NCBI GenBank assembly: GCA_015065505.1 | Contig: SVQE01000023.1 | Span: forward strand, 1 to 36,930 | DNA length: 36,930 nucleotides | Direction of reading: 5' to 3' | Origin: Oscillospiraceae bacterium | Lineage (GTDB): Bacteria > Bacillota > Clostridia > Oscillospirales > Acutalibacteraceae | Part shown: positions 26,000 through 33,154 of the stretch, piece after piece | How positions within the stretch are numbered: the first letter of the stretch is position 1 | How the letters are laid out: each line of letters begins with the position of its first letter | Made by a program: the position numbers and the translations under genes | Notes under the pieces: model-generated | What the model was told of the DNA's origin: nothing | Seen by the model: only the letters and a program-made list of their open reading frames with translations | The model's database searches: none

Positions 26000-26449
26000 A
26001 TGAATGAAAAAATGAAAAAAGACGGAGACACCGTTAAGCTTCTTCGCGAATGCGACGCAGGAATAAAAATGGGAATATCCTCAATCGACGATGTTATTTA
26101 TGATGTTAAGGATAAAAGCCTGCGCGATATGCTTGATGAATGCAAACGCCGCCACGAGGTTCTCAGCATTGAAGTTGGCACTCTGCTTGACGACCATTTT
26201 GAAAGCGGAAAAAATCCGAACCCGATGGCAAAAAGTATGAGCTTCATAAAAACAAATGTTAAAATGATGGCTTCCCCGAAGGATTCAACGGTTGCAGACC
26301 TTATGACCGACGGCTGCAATATGGGCGTTAAATCACTCGGCAGATACCTTAATCAGTATAAAAACGCTGACGAAAAATCGCGTGCAATCGCAAAAAACCT
26401 GATTAATCTTGAAAGCAGCCTTGCTGTTGATTTGAGGAACTACTTGTGA
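26000..26449 (+). CDS. DUF2383-like four-helix protein
   Basis: A 149-residue, all-helical, acidic soluble protein common in Clostridia and resembling the DUF2383 group (ferritin-like four-helix bundles of unknown role). Helix-forming segments include GDTVKLLRECDAGIKMGISSIDDVI, LRDMLDECKRRHEVLSIEV and DLMTDGCNMGVKSLGRYLNQY. The track starts at a TTG (25967), but AAAGGATGTG sits 9 bases before ATG 26000 and MNEKMKKDGDTVKLL is the normal family beginning. The stop codon TGA at 26447-26449 lies inside the left hairpin of composite repeat copy 2. The protein still ends with the expected VDLRNYL, so the repeat did not visibly truncate it. Confidence 0.75.
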   Translation: MNEKMKKDGDTVKLLRECDAGIKMGISSIDDVIYDVKDKSLRDMLDECKRRHEVLSIEVGTLLDDHFESGKNPNPMAKSMSFIKTNVKMMASPKDSTVADLMTDGCNMGVKSLGRYLNQYKNADEKSRAIAKNLINLESSLAVDLRNYL

Positions 26450-26640
26450 TTTGTCGAGCCCTTTGGGCTCGCAAATCACAATTTAAGTTTCAAGTACCGA
26501 GCCCCGAGCTCCGAGTTGTCGGGTCGCTTCGCTCCGATTTTATTATTGTTTGAGCGCAGCGAGTAACCTTAACTCGGAACTTGGCACTCGCAACTCGCAA
26601 CTCAAATAATGATTTATCGCCTCAGCGATAAATCATATTT
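26444..26640. repeat. Composite modular element, copy 2 (inverted relative to copy 1)
   Basis: Left to right: the CGAGCCC/GGGCTCG hairpin (26444-26481), heptamers TACCGAG/CCCCGAG/CTCCGAG, the linker TCGGGTCGCTTCGCTCCGAT, TTGAGCGCAGCGAGTAACC, CAACTCG heptamers, and the ATGATTTATCGC hairpin (26605-26640). It is the near-identical reverse complement of 19984-20182. The right hairpin is followed by nine T, so it could also terminate transcription. It lies between a stop codon (inside its left arm) and the ddl promoter. Confidence 0.9.
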
Positions 26641-26646
26641 TTTTTA

Positions 26647-26675
26647 TGGACATTTTCCCAAAACTATACTATAAT
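26647..26675 (+). promoter_or_regulatory. Sigma-A promoter of ddl
   Basis: TGGACA, 17 bases, TATAAT, starting within 7 bases of the composite repeat end. This parallels the larB promoter at 9953 beside its repeat. Confidence 0.7.
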
Positions 26676-26705
26676 ATATTGAATGATTTTTTAGGAGATA
26701 CATAT

Positions 26706-27737
26706 ATGAACATAGTTGTTTTGGCAGGTGGCATCAGCACCGAGCGCGATGTTTCACTGATTACGGGTAAAAATGTTGTTAAGGCATTGAGAGGCGTTGG
26801 TGAAAACGCTGTTCTGCTTGATATTTTTCTCGGCTATAAGGAAGATGCAGCAACATTTTTCAACAGCGCTGACGGCAATATTAACGCAGTTAACGCAATA
26901 GGCATTGTTGACCCGAGCATTGAGGATATCAAAAAAGCAAGGGGCACTGACTCCGATTCCCTTTTCGGTGAAAATGTTCTTGAAATCTGCAAAACAGCTG
27001 ACTTCGTTTTCCTTGCGCTTCACGGCGAGGACGGCGAAAACGGAAAGGTTCAGGCAACCTTCGACCTTCTCGGAATTAAATATTCGGGTTCCGGATGTCT
27101 TGCAAGCGCAATGGCTATGAACAAATACATAACAAAGCAGATGATGGATGCAAACGGCTTAAGAAATGCAAAATACATTGTTGCAAAAAAAGACAGCTTT
27201 GATTTGAAATATGAATATCCCTGCGTTATCAAGCCTGCATCTGGCGGCTCAAGCGTTGGCATTTCAATCGTTAAAAGCGCAGATGATTTCAACAGTGCCG
27301 TTGCAACCGCTTTCAAATACGAGGATGAAATAATCATTGAAGAATATATTGAGGGCAGAGAATTTTCGGTAGGTGTTCTCGGAAACACAGTTCTTCCCCC
27401 GATTGAAATAATTCCCAAAGAGGGATTTTATGACTACAAAAACAAATATCAGGAGGGTATGACGATTGAAATCTGCCCTGCCGAGCTCAGCGAGGAGGAC
27501 ACAAAAAAGCTTCAGGCAGCAACAAAGAGCGTTTTTGATGTTTTAAACCTTGAGGTTTACGGCAGAATTGATTTCATTCTTTCAAAGGCAAACAATGAAT
27601 TCTATTGCCTTGAAGCAAACTCACTTCCCGGGCTTACCTCGCTCAGCCTGCTGCCGCAGGAAGCAAAAGCCGTTGGAATTGACTACCCCTCTCTCTGCAA
27701 AAAAATCATAGAGCTTTCACAGAAAAAATATCAATAA
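26706..27737 (+). CDS. ddl: D-alanine--D-alanine ligase
   Basis: This ATP-grasp enzyme makes the D-Ala-D-Ala end of the peptidoglycan precursor in the cytosol. From ATG 26706 it is 343 residues (MNIVVLAGGISTERDVSL); AGGAGA lies 7 bases upstream, whereas the track start at 26646 lies in the promoter. Motifs are GISTERDVSLITG, LHGEDGENGKVQ, SGSGCLASAMAMNK, the ATP-binding VIKPASGGSSVGISIV, EEYIEGREFSVGVL, and the ligand-binding EANSLPGLTSLSLLPQEA. The omega loop reads GFYDYKNKYQEG; Tyr at the KY position, rather than Phe, points to D-Ala rather than D-lactate as second substrate. Monocistronic, with its own promoter and terminator. Confidence 0.96.
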   Translation: MNIVVLAGGISTERDVSLITGKNVVKALRGVGENAVLLDIFLGYKEDAATFFNSADGNINAVNAIGIVDPSIEDIKKARGTDSDSLFGENVLEICKTADFVFLALHGEDGENGKVQATFDLLGIKYSGSGCLASAMAMNKYITKQMMDANGLRNAKYIVAKKDSFDLKYEYPCVIKPASGGSSVGISIVKSADDFNSAVATAFKYEDEIIIEEYIEGREFSVGVLGNTVLPPIEIIPKEGFYDYKNKYQEGMTIEICPAELSEEDTKKLQAATKSVFDVLNLEVYGRIDFILSKANNEFYCLEANSLPGLTSLSLLPQEAKAVGIDYPSLCKKIIELSQKKYQ

Positions 27738-27738
27738 C

Positions 27739-27774
27739 AAAACGGCTGATGAGCAATACTCATCAGCCGTTTTT
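27739..27774. terminator. Bidirectional terminator between ddl and the MreB-like gene
   Basis: A 15-bp stem AAAACGGCTGATGAG/CTCATCAGCCGTTTT with loop CAATA, between convergent genes. Confidence 0.95.
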
Positions 27775-27784
27775 CATTTAACTT

Positions 27785-28408
27785 CTAAACCTTTTCAACA
27801 TCTATAACTGCAATTTTATCAAGAAATTCCTTGGGGCTTACAACCTCGCCCATTTCAAAGAACTCGTCCATATTCATATTAAGATTGTTTACGAAAACAG
27901 GCACATCCTCATATTCAATATCAATGTGAAGCCTTTTCGCATCCTCAATAATTCCCTCTTTATCGTAGGAATTAAAGTCATAAAATCTTTTTGCGCGAAC
28001 CTCGTTATTGCAGATATACTGAAGAATAATATTTCTTGACGACTTTGAAATTGAAACATATTTAGCGTGTTCCTTTGAAATCGCCTGCCCCATAGTCATC
28101 TGGCAAACCTCCTTGCAGGCGCCGCTGTTTAAAAAGAATTCGTTGATGAAAATTGATTCAAGCGGAGTTGTGTCGTCGGGAGTTATTATTGCAAGAATGC
28201 TTTTTGAAAACTTTTTTCCGTATTCTTTTTTGATAAACTGCTTAAAATAATACTGGCACTCCGAAATCTTCTGAGCGAACAGATGATAAAACGGGATATT
28301 GCATATTTCTTCAATCCCGGGCATAACAAAGGAAACGAATTCATCGCTTTCCTTTTTCTTAACGAGTATATCCTTATTTGTTATAATCATCGGTATTGCT
28401 TTAGGCAT
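27785..28408 (-). CDS. Unknown protein resembling a degenerate MreB-like actin fold
   Basis: 207 residues, no signal peptide or membrane segment. I do not recognise a named family with confidence. The middle (SILAIITPDDTTPLESIFINEF, then SGACKEVCQMTMGQAIS) lines up by eye with the MreB stretch that reads CVPSGITAVEQRAV...AGARDAYPIEEPFAAAIGA, and the preceding helix QYYFKQFIKKEYGKKF matches the one before it. The N-terminal phosphate loop DLGTANT and the DIGGGTTEV loop are absent or unrecognisable, so ATP binding would be lost. It is a real gene: TTGAAA-17-TATAAT promoter, GAGGTG ribosome binding site, its own terminator and a normal AT-rich spacer. It could be a non-polymerising actin relative or a coincidental resemblance. 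Confidence 0.7.
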   Translation of the reverse strand: MPKAIPMIITNKDILVKKKESDEFVSFVMPGIEEICNIPFYHLFAQKISECQYYFKQFIKKEYGKKFSKSILAIITPDDTTPLESIFINEFFLNSGACKEVCQMTMGQAISKEHAKYVSISKSSRNIILQYICNNEVRAKRFYDFNSYDKEGIIEDAKRLHIDIEYEDVPVFVNNLNMNMDEFFEMGEVVSPKEFLDKIAVIDVEKV

Positions 28409-28438
28409 AATAACACCTCAAAATCTAAGTTGCTTATT

Positions 28439-28467
28439 ATTATACATCATATCTTAATTATTTTCAA
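28439..28467 (-). promoter_or_regulatory. Sigma-A promoter of the MreB-like gene
   Basis: On the minus strand, TTGAAA, 17 bases, TATAAT, about 30 bases before the start codon at 28408. Confidence 0.75.
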
Positions 28468-28511
28468 TAGTGTTACAATCGTGTAATATTTATAGATATT
28501 GTGGTGTTTTG

Positions 28512-28520
28512 TGGTATAAT
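28512..28520 (+). promoter_or_regulatory. Extended -10 promoter of the DUF3048 gene
   Basis: TGGTATAAT fits the TGnTATAAT extended -10 pattern about 60 bases before the start codon. No good -35 is visible. Confidence 0.5.
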
Positions 28521-28579
28521 TAACTGAATCTTGTATGAAAGGATAAGAAAAAAGGTTAATTCTTTTTTCGAGTTTTATT

Positions 28580-30259
28580 ATGAGTGATAAAGATATGAAC
28601 AAAATGCCCATCGGTTCCGACAGCGAAATTGACGACATTCTCAATGAAATAAAAATGCATTCCCAGCTTGAGGAAGCCGCAGCAAATGAGCCTGAAATTC
28701 AGGAAGCTGAGGAAGTTATCCCCGAAGTTCAGGAGGCTGAACCCGAAGAAGCAGACACCGTTGACGAGGTTATGAAAATAGTATCCGAAGAGGACGAGCC
28801 TGAAGCTGATGAAGAAAGCGCTGAAACTGAAGTTGCTGTTGAGGAAGAAGGCGCTGAAGAGGAAGCGCCCGAAAGCGAAGCAGAGGAAGATTTTGTTTTG
28901 GATGCACCTGCCGAAGAAGAGCAGATTGCAGAAGATGCAGAGGACGGCAAAACCAAGCAGTTTTCACTCAACGACGCTGACGCTGAAGCCGCTGATGAAG
29001 AAGCCGATGCAAATATTAATTCCGATAAAACTAAGGAATTCAGTACTGTTAAAGAAGGCGAAGCCGGTTTTGATATGATGAGCTTAACAAACGAAACGGG
29101 CAATCCCGACGACACGGAAGATTATTATGAGCCCCCCAAGAAGAAAACGGGCTTGATTATTGCAATTATTGCAGTTTTGCTTGTTGCAATCGGCGCAGGA
29201 GTTTATTTCGGATTTTTCTATAACAAGGAAGAGCCCGAGGAAACAACAACATCAACAACTCAATCAACAACCGAAGCAACAACTGCCGCACCTGTTATCG
29301 GCACTTTAAATCCGCTTACGGGCGAAGCAGGCTATAATGAAGCGGCTCTCGGCAAAAGACCCGTTGCAGTTGTAGTTGAAAACGAATATTCATCATCCCC
29401 CGTAAGACCTCAGTGGGGCTTGAATGAAGCAGATATCGTGCTTGAAGGCGAAAGCGAATATTCAACAAGACTTCTTCTTTTCTGGGCAGACTACACCAAT
29501 ATGCCCGAGCAGATTGGTCCTGCGCGTTCAGCAAGACCGCCCTTCATCCGTTTCAGCCAGCTTTTCGATTCAATATTCATTCACGCAGGTCTTTCAAAAA
29601 CCAAGGGCAACTACACAGGCGCAGACACAGTTTTTGAAACTGATAATGTAGACCACATCAATCTTCTTAAATATTCCGAAAACGGAACTTATTTCGGAAG
29701 AGATAAATCAAGAACCTCAACGATTGAGCATACAGGCTTTTTAAACGGCAAAAACACCGCAGAGCTTATAACAAAAGCGAATATCAACACTTCGCTCAAC
29801 TCTGCAAAATTCACTCAGCTTGAGTTTAACGAAACAGCTCAGCCTCTCAGCGAGCAGCAGGCAACCTCCGTTAATTATGTATGGAGCAATAGATGCCCGA
29901 AAAAAGCAAATTTCACCTACGATGCATCAACAGCGAAATACACAACAACCGATTTCGACTCAAGATTTGGAAAAGCAAATCTTGAATTTGAAAACCTCAT
30001 TTTCCTCAGGGACACAACCGAGTATATAGTTAAAGAAAACTATAAGCACGGCAAGAGCGAAACCTACTGCAACTATAAATTAGCAGGCGGCAGCGGCGCA
30101 GTTCTTTCTCAGGGAACAGCAGTAAACATCAAATGGGGCGTTACAAACGGCAAGCTCTGGATGACCGATGAAAGCGGAAATCCGATAAAGCTTAACCCCG
30201 GAAAGAGCTATATCGGCTACGGTTCATCAAATAACGGCGGTTCAATAACAATAAACTAA
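28580..30259 (+). CDS. DUF3048 (YerB-like) membrane-anchored extracytoplasmic protein
   Basis: A 559-residue protein with an unusual cytoplasmic half. Residues 1-185 are strongly acidic low-complexity sequence (Glu/Asp/Ala-rich, with two similar KTKQFSLND / KTKEFSTVK segments that look like phosphorylatable FHA-type recognition motifs). A single membrane helix follows (TGLIIAIIAVLLVAIGAGVY), then a Thr-rich linker. The C-terminal 340 residues are DUF3048: LNPLTGEAGYNEAALGKRP, VVVENEYSSSPVRPQWGLNEAD, EQIGPARSARPPFI and a distal KWGVTNGKLWMTDESGNPI. The family's function is not established; B. subtilis YerB is a lipoprotein relative, whereas this one is anchored by an internal helix. The ribosome binding site is weak. 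The twin K-T-K-[QE]-F-S motifs suggest, without proof, a Ser/Thr kinase target. Confidence 0.87.
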   Translation: MSDKDMNKMPIGSDSEIDDILNEIKMHSQLEEAAANEPEIQEAEEVIPEVQEAEPEEADTVDEVMKIVSEEDEPEADEESAETEVAVEEEGAEEEAPESEAEEDFVLDAPAEEEQIAEDAEDGKTKQFSLNDADAEAADEEADANINSDKTKEFSTVKEGEAGFDMMSLTNETGNPDDTEDYYEPPKKKTGLIIAIIAVLLVAIGAGVYFGFFYNKEEPEETTTSTTQSTTEATTAAPVIGTLNPLTGEAGYNEAALGKRPVAVVVENEYSSSPVRPQWGLNEADIVLEGESEYSTRLLLFWADYTNMPEQIGPARSARPPFIRFSQLFDSIFIHAGLSKTKGNYTGADTVFETDNVDHINLLKYSENGTYFGRDKSRTSTIEHTGFLNGKNTAELITKANINTSLNSAKFTQLEFNETAQPLSEQQATSVNYVWSNRCPKKANFTYDASTAKYTTTDFDSRFGKANLEFENLIFLRDTTEYIVKENYKHGKSETYCNYKLAGGSGAVLSQGTAVNIKWGVTNGKLWMTDESGNPIKLNPGKSYIGYGSSNNGGSITIN

Positions 30260-30267
30260 TAATATTA

Positions 30268-30319
30268 AACCAAAAAACAGGAGTGTTCCGAATTCGGAAC
30301 ACTCCTAATTCTTTTGGTT
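30268..30319. terminator. Bidirectional terminator between the DUF3048 and SASP genes
   Basis: A perfect 28-bp palindrome AGGAGTGTTCCGAA/TTCGGAACACTCCT (30279-30306), flanked by complementary AACCAAAA and TTTTGGTT, sits between convergent genes. Confidence 0.93.
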
Positions 30320-30504
30320 TATCTCATAGACTCTTCGTAAGCCTTGATCATCTTTTTAACCATCTGACCGCCGACTGAACCTGCCTGCTTAGAAGTAAGA
30401 TCGCCGTTGTAGCCCTGCTTAAGGTTAACACCAACTTCACTAGCAGCTTCCATCTTGAAACGATTGAGAGCTTCTTTAGCCTCGGGTACTGTGTTCTTTG
30501 CCAT
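30319..30504 (-). CDS. Alpha/beta-type small acid-soluble spore protein
   Basis: A 61-residue DNA-binding protein that coats and protects spore DNA and is degraded by the Gpr protease on germination. The whole family pattern is present: VPEAKEALNRFKMEAASEVGV, then NLKQGYNGDLTSKQAGSVGGQMVKKMIKAYEESM. The Gpr cleavage region reads MEAASEVGV where relatives usually have MEIASELGV. It is the clearest sign that the organism forms endospores. AGAGGTG lies upstream of the ATG. Forespore sigma-G control is expected from the family, but I could not identify a convincing sigma-G promoter in the 270-bp upstream gap. Confidence 0.95.
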   Translation of the reverse strand: MAKNTVPEAKEALNRFKMEAASEVGVNLKQGYNGDLTSKQAGSVGGQMVKKMIKAYEESMR

Positions 30505-30529
30505 TTGTATACACCTCTTTTTTAGTTAT

Positions 30530-30590
30530 TTGCAGGGCGCAAATTATGTGCCCGAACGCTTTCGCTCTGCACACAATTTTCACCTTGCAA
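30530..30590 (-). repeat. Inverted repeat in the SASP leader
   Basis: 21-bp arms TTGCAGGGCGCAAATTATGTG and CACACAATTTTCACCTTGCAA differ at four positions and surround a 19-base loop that itself contains CGAACG/CGCTTTCG-like pairing. It lies 26-86 bases upstream of the SASP start and could be a leader hairpin or an old mobile-element remnant. The rest of 30505-30660 is AT-rich with nothing recognisable. Confidence 0.6.
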
Positions 30591-30662
30591 GTTTATTGTG
30601 TGTATTTAATTCAAAATAACTAATTGAAAATTTTAGCAAAACTTTTATTTTTTCAGGTTATT

Positions 30663-30777
30663 CCATAGTGAAGACGTCGAGCATGGTTGAGTCCAGATAA
30701 TCAATTTAATCAAGCGCGTTGATAACGTGAAGTCCCGTAAAATACTGTTTTGTTACGTTTTTGAATTCAATAAGTGC
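30663..30777 (-). pseudogene. Remnant of an ABC transporter ATP-binding subunit
   Basis: Directly after the dtxR stop codon and in the same frame, the minus strand encodes ALIEFKNVTKQYFTGLHVIN, which resembles the N-terminus of FtsE/MacB-type ABC ATPases (I-x-F-K-N-V-T-K-x-Y). A TAA interrupts it after NALD, where ALDGIDL is expected, followed by IDYLDSTMLDVFTME and another stop. No Walker A follows. Only about 38 codons survive, so this is a decayed fragment if real. It may have been a metal exporter or importer gene of the dtxR operon. Confidence 0.45.
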
Positions 30778-31137
30778 CTATACTTTTTTCAATGCCGCTT
30801 TGATTTTGTTCATTGATTCGTCTGAAATAACGTGCTCTATCTTGCAGGCATCCTCGCTTGCAGTAGCTTTATCCACACCTAAAAAGAGTAAAAATTCGGT
30901 TAACACATTATGCCTTTCATATATCTTTTTGGCGTATTCAAGACCCGTTTCGGTCAGCGTTATATAGCCGTTATCGTCAACCTCAATAAAGCCGCCTTCT
31001 TTAAGAATTCTGACAGCTCGGCTGATGCTCGGCTTTGAAAAGCCCATCTCCGCCGCAATATCTATTGAGCGAACGGGCGTATTATTCTTTGATAAAACAT
31101 ATATCGTTTCAAGATACATTTCTCCTGATTCGTGCAT
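30778..31137 (-). CDS. DtxR-family metal-dependent repressor, iron type
   Basis: A 119-residue regulator that binds operator DNA when loaded with a divalent metal. It has the winged-helix domain (ETIYVLSKNNTPVRSIDIAAEMGFSKPSISRAVRIL) and the dimerisation/metal domain (ERHNVLTEFLLFLGVD, DACKIEHVISDESMNKI). It lacks the SH3-like third domain, as in MntR. The primary metal site is DtxR-like: Met in GEMYLETIY (DtxR Met10), Cys-x-x-Glu-His in CKIEH (DtxR Cys102, Glu105, His106). MntR has Asp and Glu at the Met and Cys positions, so iron sensing is more likely than manganese. A strong AGGAGG site precedes the ATG. It is the last gene of the metal cluster but is separated from it by a MITE-like element. 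Confidence 0.9.
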   Translation of the reverse strand: MHESGEMYLETIYVLSKNNTPVRSIDIAAEMGFSKPSISRAVRILKEGGFIEVDDNGYITLTETGLEYAKKIYERHNVLTEFLLFLGVDKATASEDACKIEHVISDESMNKIKAALKKV

Positions 31138-31170
31138 AACGTCCTCCTGTTTTATGAAAATAAAGTGCCA

Positions 31171-31448
31171 TAACCACTAAACTCTCGCCCGAACTCGCCT
31201 AAAATGCAGTATTTAAGCGAAATTCGGCATTTTCACTTTTGCCTTGCGCCAGCAAAGCTGCAATCTCAAATACCAAATTTCATCTTAACTCCAAGCATTT
31301 TAGGTGCGCAGCAGTTAAAAACGTGCAGATTTTTACAAGATCAAGGCACAAATTATACGGCATACTTGACGTATGGCGGATGATTTTAACGCAGAGATTG
31401 TGGAAATCCGCCGTGTTTAACCGAGTTTGAGCGAGAGTTCAGTGGTTA
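31171..31448. mobile_element. MITE-like element with 27-bp terminal inverted repeats
   Basis: The left end TAACCACTAAACTCTCGCCC... (31171-31197) and the right end (31422-31448) are inverted copies with only 3 mismatches in 27. The 278-bp interior has no convincing ORF but contains a further CCTAAAATGC/GCATTTTAGG inverted pair. Possible TA target duplication at the ends (TA...TA) would fit Tc1/IS630-type MITEs, but it coincides with the repeat ends and is uncertain. The right end overlaps the 3' end of the upstream membrane-protein gene. The element also separates that operon from dtxR and may change dtxR expression. Confidence 0.75.
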
Positions 31449-31923
31449 ACCATGCTCCTAAGAGCGATATGAAAGGAAATGCAATTAGCTTTGCAATTTG
31501 TGATTTCAGATTGAAGCCGTATTTTTCAAGGCTTTCGCAGCCCTCAATTTCCGGATAGTAATGCTGAAAGAAATGCGATTTCGTCAGCAATAGCCAGTCA
31601 AAGCAAACCATATCAAACGCCTTATAAAGATATAGCATTATTAAAAACCTTGCAAAGAACTGCCAAAACGTAAAGCCGTTTTGTATGCCGTTATACCCTG
31701 CAAAAAAGAATGCTGCGCAAATTGCAATTATGCTTATGATAATCAGCTTCCAGCCAAGCAGTCTTGCGCCCTTAAAGCGTTCGGGCTTGTCCTGAACTGC
31801 CGCCTGCACATCCTTCGGCGCGGAGCTGAAAAGCTTTTTGTTCTGCACCAGCACAACGGCTGAATAAAGCATCAGGCAAATTGATGCAATAAATACTAAT
31901 GATAACAGTATGGTTACTAACAT
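31417..31923 (-). CDS. Small four-helix membrane protein of unknown function
   Basis: 168 residues with four predicted membrane helices: about 1-26 (LLSLVFIASICLMLYSAVVLV), 57-80 (KLIIISIIAICAAFFFAGYNG), 85-112 (WQFFARFLIMLYLYKAFDMVCF) and 141-160 (AKLIAFPFISLLGAWL). No family recognised and no catalytic motif seen; Cys residues in helix 3 and CESLEKYG are noted. GAGGAG lies before the ATG. It starts 10 bp after the DUF3793 gene, so it belongs to the metal operon. The final residues TTELSLKLG and the stop codon are encoded by the right terminal repeat of the MITE-like element, so the native C-terminus was probably replaced. Confidence 0.8.
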   Translation of the reverse strand: MLVTILLSLVFIASICLMLYSAVVLVQNKKLFSSAPKDVQAAVQDKPERFKGARLLGWKLIIISIIAICAAFFFAGYNGIQNGFTFWQFFARFLIMLYLYKAFDMVCFDWLLLTKSHFFQHYYPEIEGCESLEKYGFNLKSQIAKLIAFPFISLLGAWLTTELSLKLG

Positions 31924-31933
31924 AGCATCTCCT

Positions 31934-32491
31934 CTAACATTTAACTGTTAATTGTAATATATCTCTTGAACCCTCCGCATAAAGTCTTGAATATACCTCA
32001 TGGCATTTTTTGAATTTATTGAACATTTTTATTGCCTCGCACTCGTTGCAGTAAACCTTCCAGCAACCGCTGCACAGGCAGTTTCTTGAACCCTGTTCAA
32101 TAAAGCCTTTCACATCATCAAGCGGATAACTCAGAAATATTCCGATTTCATGCGGAAAATCCGTCTGTTCTTTCAGCCGGGTTCTTAATTTGTCGATTGC
32201 ATAGTCCGTATCAGTGGAGGAGTATCCGTATGTATTCAAAAATTCCGCTACGCCGCTTTTTCTCAAATCTGCACTAAGCATTTTCTTTCGGCAAACATAA
32301 ATGAGCGCTGAATGATTTATTTTTCTCAAAACAAGCAATTCAACGCCCTTATCTCTGAGAAGCTCATTCCAGGCGGATACTGCTGTTTCAAGAGCGCTCT
32401 CATTTTCATAAGCACATGAAAACAAATTTGCCGTTTTGAGCGAAGCCAGAGTTGGCGAACAATGCTCTATCAAATAATTATCTATTGACAT
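31934..32491 (-). CDS. DUF3793 family protein
   Basis: A 185-residue soluble protein of the DUF3793 group, found in Clostridia often near iron-transport genes and flavodoxins; its biochemical role is not known. Visible segments are IEHCSPTLASLKTANLFSC, NSALIYVCRKKMLSADL, the conserved FPHEIGIFLSYPLDDVKGFI, and a Cys cluster CLCSGCWKVYCNECEA that could bind metal or a cluster. The start chosen is ATG 32491 (MSIDNYLIEHCSP), five bases after GGTGAT; the track's GTG at 32500 adds three residues. It lies 21 bp after the ATC-hydrolase gene. Confidence 0.87.
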   Translation of the reverse strand: MSIDNYLIEHCSPTLASLKTANLFSCAYENESALETAVSAWNELLRDKGVELLVLRKINHSALIYVCRKKMLSADLRKSGVAEFLNTYGYSSTDTDYAIDKLRTRLKEQTDFPHEIGIFLSYPLDDVKGFIEQGSRNCLCSGCWKVYCNECEAIKMFNKFKKCHEVYSRLYAEGSRDILQLTVKC

Positions 32492-32512
32492 ATTAATCAC
32501 CGTCTTTTTGTT

Positions 32513-33148
32513 TTATTTCGATTTCTTTTTATAACCGCAGTCGCAATAGGGGCCACCGCTTGCAAGGGTATATTCTCTGATGAAGTCGCTTGTTTCGCTC
32601 GCCTCGGTCATATTATAGTCAAGGCGGCACATTGCAGGCGTGTATTCAAACAGCCCGTATTCCTTCATCATCGTGCATATTCCGCATTTGAAAAAGCGTG
32701 CCTCGTAGCCGCTGCCGTCGGGATAAGGAAGGAACTCCATATTCCATGAATACGGATTTCTGTCCGCTGCATTCAGCTTTGCAGTTGCCTTCATACCGTC
32801 AATATCCTTTTGCGAAAACTTGCTCTTACCGCCGAGCCTGCAAAACAGAACCGTAGGTTTTGTCATCATTGATTTGGCATAGTATTCCGTAAGCTTTTCG
32901 ACGGTCGGCTTTGGCTCCATAAAGGTCAGAAACGCAATAAACACAGCGCAGTTGACAGCGTTCATCTTGAAGCGGTCTGCCTTTTCAAATTCGCGAAGCT
33001 TTGCAATAATCTCCCTGTATTTCGGCAGTGCCTTTTCGGTTACCCTTTTTGCCGTTTTCTCGTCAAAGCCGAGGACATACACCATATTCTTCTTAAATGA
33101 GTTTTTATATAACAGCCACATACCCTGCGGCATTCCTGCATATTTCAT
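32513..33148 (-). CDS. L-2-amino-thiazoline-4-carboxylate (ATC) hydrolase family protein
   Basis: A 211-residue protein of the ATC_hydro family, named for hydrolysis of the thiazoline ring to give S-carbamoyl-cysteine and then cysteine. Most genomic members are of unproven function. Recognisable are the helical N-terminal half (FDEKTAKRVTEKALPKYREII) and the Cys-containing C-terminal half, AARFFKCGICTMMKEYGLF-like sequence, TPAMCRLDYNMTE and a terminal GGPYCDCGYKKK. Four to five Cys in the last 60 residues could bind metal. It follows the ZIP gene by 6 bp. Sulfur or metal supply would fit the neighbours, but this is inference. Confidence 0.82.
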   Translation of the reverse strand: MKYAGMPQGMWLLYKNSFKKNMVYVLGFDEKTAKRVTEKALPKYREIIAKLREFEKADRFKMNAVNCAVFIAFLTFMEPKPTVEKLTEYYAKSMMTKPTVLFCRLGGKSKFSQKDIDGMKATAKLNAADRNPYSWNMEFLPYPDGSGYEARFFKCGICTMMKEYGLFEYTPAMCRLDYNMTEASETSDFIREYTLASGGPYCDCGYKKKSK

Positions 33149-33154
33149 AATTAT

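Noticed and set aside
26606-26640. Dedicated terminator for the DUF2383-like gene
   Set aside because: The stem and T-run could terminate, but they are the end hairpin of the composite repeat, so it is annotated there and not as a separate feature.
28729-29115. 128-aa Ser/Ala-rich minus-strand ORF
   Set aside because: Mirror of the Glu-rich DUF3048 N-terminal coding region; low complexity only.
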